A program made the position numbers and the translations under genes. A stretch of 64,000 nt of DNA from Schaalia georgiae DSM 6843 (lineage in GTDB: Bacteria > Actinomycetota > Actinomycetes > Actinomycetales > Actinomycetaceae). Positions 61,646 through 64,000 of this stretch are shown one piece after another (within the stretch, counting starts at the first letter, position 1; every line of letters begins with the position of its first letter). The notes under the pieces were generated by a model. That model searched no databases. It was not told the origin of the DNA and saw only the letters and a program-made list of their open reading frames with translations. The stretch spans positions 26,773 to 90,772 of the forward strand of contig NZ_KE386870.1 in assembly GCF_000429245.1 (NCBI RefSeq), given 5' to 3'.

Positions 61646-63550
61646 ATGAGCAACGAGGCCCACGGCGCCACCGTGCGACTCACCGTCGCCCAGGCCACCA
61701 TCCGTTTCCTCTCCAACCAGTACTCCGAGCGCGACGGCACTGAGCAGCGCCTCATCGCCGGGGCCTTCGGCATCTTCGGGCACGGCAACGTCGCCGGGAT
61801 CGGCCAGGCGCTGCTGCAGAACGAAGTGGCCCGCGCCGACGGCGAGCAGGAGATGCCCTTCATCATGCCCCGCAACGAGCAGGGCGCCGTCCACGCGGCC
61901 GCGGCCTTCGCCAAGACCACGAACCGCCTCCAGACGTACATGTGCACCGCCTCCATCGGCCCCGGCTCCCTCAACATGGTCACCGGAGCGGCCCTGGCCA
62001 CCACGAACCGGCTGCCCGTCCTGCTCTTCCCCTCCGACCAGTTCGCCACGCGCGTGCCCGACCCCGTGCTCCAGCAGTTGGAGGACCCCACCAGCCTCGA
62101 CGTGTCCGTCAACGACGCCTTCCGCCCCGTCTCGCGGTTCTTCGACCGCGTCAACCGCCCCGAGCAACTGATCCCCTCGCTGCTGGCCGCGATGCGCGTC
62201 CTCACCGACCCCGCCGAGACGGGGGCCGTCACCATCGCCATGCCCCAGGACGTGCAGGCCGAGGCCTTCGACTGGCCCGTCGAGTTCTTCCGCAAGCGCG
62301 TGTGGCACGTGCGCCGCCCGCCCGCCGAGCCGGCCGCCCTCGAGCGCGCGGCCGCCCTGATCCGCGCGGCTGAGCGCCCCCTGGTGGTCTCCGGCGGCGG
62401 CACCATCTACTCCGGCGCCTCCGAGGAGCTGCGCGCCTTCGCCTCGGCGACCGGGATCCCCGTGGCCGACACGCAGGCGGGCAAGGGCGCCATCAACCAC
62501 GACCACCCGTGCTCGGTGGGCGGCGTGGGCTCCACCGGCGGCGACTCGGGGAACCACTTGGCCGACAAAGCCGACCTGGTCATCGGCATCGGCACGCGCT
62601 ACTCCGACTTCACGACCGCCTCGAAGACGCAGTTCAAGAACCCCGGTGTGAAGTTCGTGAACATCAACATCACCCCCTTCGACGCCGCGAAGCAGAGCGC
62701 CGAGATGGTGGTCGCCGACGCCCGCGAGGCCCTGACCGCCCTGACAGCGGCGCTCGCCGGCCACCGCGTCGACCAGGCGTACACCGAAGAGATCGCCGCG
62801 GAGCGCGAGGCGTGGGCCGCCAGGGTCGACCACTGCTACCACCTGGGCCACGGGCCGCTGCCCGCCCAGACGGAGGTCTTCGGCGCCCTCAACGAGCTAT
62901 TGGGCGACGAGGACGTGGTCGTCAACGCCGCCGGATCCATGCCCGGCGACCTGCAGGCCCTGTGGCGCGCGCGGACCCCCGTCCAGTACCACGTGGAGTA
63001 CGCGTTCTCCTGCATGGGGTACGAGGTGCCCGCCGCCCTGGGTGTCAAGCTGGCCAGGCCCCAGTCCGAGGTCGTGTCCATTGTGGGCGACGGCGCCTAT
63101 CAGATGCTCCCCATGGAGCTGGCGACCGTCGTGCAGGAGGGTGTCAAGGTCATCTACGTCCTGCTGCAGAACTACGGTTTCGCCTCGATTGGCTCGCTCT
63201 CGGAGTCGCGCGGCTCGCAGCGCTTCGGCACGAAGTACCGCAAGCGCGCGGGCGGGTCCCACCTGGGCGACGAGGAGCTCATCGGCGTAGATATCGCCGC
63301 GAACGCCGCGTCCTGGGGCCTGGAGGTCATCAAGGTCTCCTCGATCGACGAGTTCAAGGATGCCTACCGCGCTGCGGCCGCTTCCGACGTGGCGACTATG
63401 ATCCACATCGAGACCGACCTGTACGGGCCCAACCCGCCCGGCTCGTCGTGGTGGGACGTGCCGGTCTCGCAGGTCTCGGCCCTGGAGTCCACGCAGCGCG
63501 CCTACGAGGAGTACCAGCGCGACCGCGAGCCCCAGAGGCACTACCTCTGA
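61646..63550 (+). CDS. iolD: 3D-(3,5/4)-trihydroxycyclohexane-1,2-dione hydrolase
   Basis: 634 residues, ThDP-dependent enzyme family. Opens the ring of diketo-inositol to 5-deoxy-glucuronate. The N-terminal catalytic Glu is in RNEQGAVHAAAAFAK. The ThDP-binding motif is IVGDGAYQMLPMEL with downstream LLQNYGFASIGSL. ATG behind GAAAGGA. It ends the plus-strand iol arm. No iolA, iolJ or inositol transporter gene follows within the window. Confidence 0.94.
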   Translation: MSNEAHGATVRLTVAQATIRFLSNQYSERDGTEQRLIAGAFGIFGHGNVAGIGQALLQNEVARADGEQEMPFIMPRNEQGAVHAAAAFAKTTNRLQTYMCTASIGPGSLNMVTGAALATTNRLPVLLFPSDQFATRVPDPVLQQLEDPTSLDVSVNDAFRPVSRFFDRVNRPEQLIPSLLAAMRVLTDPAETGAVTIAMPQDVQAEAFDWPVEFFRKRVWHVRRPPAEPAALERAAALIRAAERPLVVSGGGTIYSGASEELRAFASATGIPVADTQAGKGAINHDHPCSVGGVGSTGGDSGNHLADKADLVIGIGTRYSDFTTASKTQFKNPGVKFVNINITPFDAAKQSAEMVVADAREALTALTAALAGHRVDQAYTEEIAAEREAWAARVDHCYHLGHGPLPAQTEVFGALNELLGDEDVVVNAAGSMPGDLQALWRARTPVQYHVEYAFSCMGYEVPAALGVKLARPQSEVVSIVGDGAYQMLPMELATVVQEGVKVIYVLLQNYGFASIGSLSESRGSQRFGTKYRKRAGGSHLGDEELIGVDIAANAASWGLEVIKVSSIDEFKDAYRAAAASDVATMIHIETDLYGPNPPGSSWWDVPVSQVSALESTQRAYEEYQRDREPQRHYL

Positions 63551-63759
63551 GGCTTGAGTCCCGGCGCCCCTGGCCTTCCTGCCCCGCGACGGGCCCGGGT
63601 CGGGGGCGCCTCCGGTTCCCGGGGGAGGGACGGGGGCGTGGGGGCTAGCAGTGTTGGTTCTGTGTTCAGGTCCCCCTCAAAGCGCCTGGGCTCGTGCTCG
63701 GTGTGGAGGGCGGCGGTGTCGTCGCCATTGCGCCGGGCCGTTGAGCCGACCAGGGGTTG
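63551..63759. other. 209-base gap after iolD
   Basis: No gene or clear terminator seen. Confidence 0.4.
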
Positions 63760-63999
63760 TCAGTCGGAACCGCTCGTTTTGTGGTATCGGGGTGAGGTGC
63801 CCAGGGCGGTGCGGTCGGGGTGGGTGTTGATGATGGTGGGGTCTGTTCCTCTGTAGGTGTAGGTGGGGTCGTTGGTGAACACTGACTCGGTGGCGAGTAG
63901 GCCGTCGGCGTAGTCTGCGACGGTTTGGGCGTTGGGTTGGGTTCCGGGGAACTTGTCGAGCAGGGGGTTGGTGTCGGGGTATTGGGTGGGGTCTGTGGT
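63760..63999 (-). CDS. 3' end of an unidentified gene, 5' end outside window
   Basis: Open minus-strand frame of 79 codons from the window edge to a TGA. It encodes a hydrophilic Thr/Asp/Pro-rich segment with YADGLLATESVFTNDPTYTY near its middle and RYHKTSGSD at the end. It reads like real protein rather than shadow, since no long frame opposes it, but I recognise no family. Its GC content is a little lower than the iol genes. Confidence 0.45.
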   Translation of the reverse strand, partial: TTDPTQYPDTNPLLDKFPGTQPNAQTVADYADGLLATESVFTNDPTYTYRGTDPTIINTHPDRTALGTSPRYHKTSGSD

Positions 64000-64000
64000 G

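Overview
High-GC (about 70% by eye), densely coded DNA. The gene content points to an actinobacterium: DUF3117, DUF3107, an AdnAB-type helicase-nuclease pair, Rpf-like muralytic proteins, MgtE_N/DUF1003 pairing and many start codons preceded closely by a TANNNT box. A member of the Actinomycetaceae (Actinomyces/Schaalia-like) is my best guess. That is inference from gene content, not from a database match.

Layout. 1-5 kb: the 3' part of an ABC ATPase-permease fusion, a DJ-1/PfpI protein and a TatD nuclease. 5-12 kb: two tandem Rpf/transglycosylase-type wall hydrolases, rsmA, ispE and an ABC-F ATPase. This resembles the tatD-rpfB-ksgA-ispE order known in mycobacteria. 12-17 kb: a DUF1540 protein, a repeat-rich gap, a TetR regulator, tRNA-Gln(UUG), a C-terminally truncated glmU, prs and rplY. 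17-22 kb: manC, a BMP-type lipoprotein, dapE, a LOG-family protein and DUF3117. 22-23.2 kb: an IS481-type transposase relic and short tandem repeats. 23-28 kb: an O-methyltransferase, mrp, DUF1003, a MgtE_N/CBS protein and a general-stress membrane protein. 28-36 kb: a palindromic repeat element, aminopeptidase P, asparaginase, a PHP phosphoesterase, MarC, a very small sortase-E-type surface protein and glycogen phosphorylase. 36-38 kb: a self-contained YtrA-type GntR/ABC exporter operon behind a striking operator. 38-43.7 kb: an accessory stretch with a membrane Schlafen/AlbA_2 protein, an ankyrin protein, an AT-rich membrane protein and an IS256-type relic. 43.8-53.6 kb: a DEAD-box helicase, a ferritin-like protein, DUF3107 and the AdnA/AdnB pair. 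53.9-54.4 kb: a small CRISPR array with no cas genes in view, with decayed repeats and a palindromic element downstream. 54.8-63.6 kb: a myo-inositol catabolic island (iolE, iolG, a transaldolase-family gene, a GntR/UTRA regulator, iolC, iolB, iolD). The last 240 bases hold the end of an unidentified gene on the minus strand.

How the parts work together. The iol island encodes most steps from myo-inositol to 2-deoxy-5-keto-gluconate-6-phosphate. It reads outward in two directions around the GntR regulator, with shared short motifs upstream of iolC, iolE and the transaldolase-family gene. AdnA and AdnB would form one DNA end-resection motor-nuclease. The YtrA-type regulator, ATPase and permease overlap by 1-4 bases and form one autoregulated unit.

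The signals most worth a second look are: the orphan CRISPR array; two families of dispersed palindromic elements (one about 114 bp, one 102 bp), each present twice; the missing acetyltransferase half of GlmU; the Walker A Lys-to-Arg change in AdnA; the LANTG mini surface protein; and a set of likely leaderless promoters.
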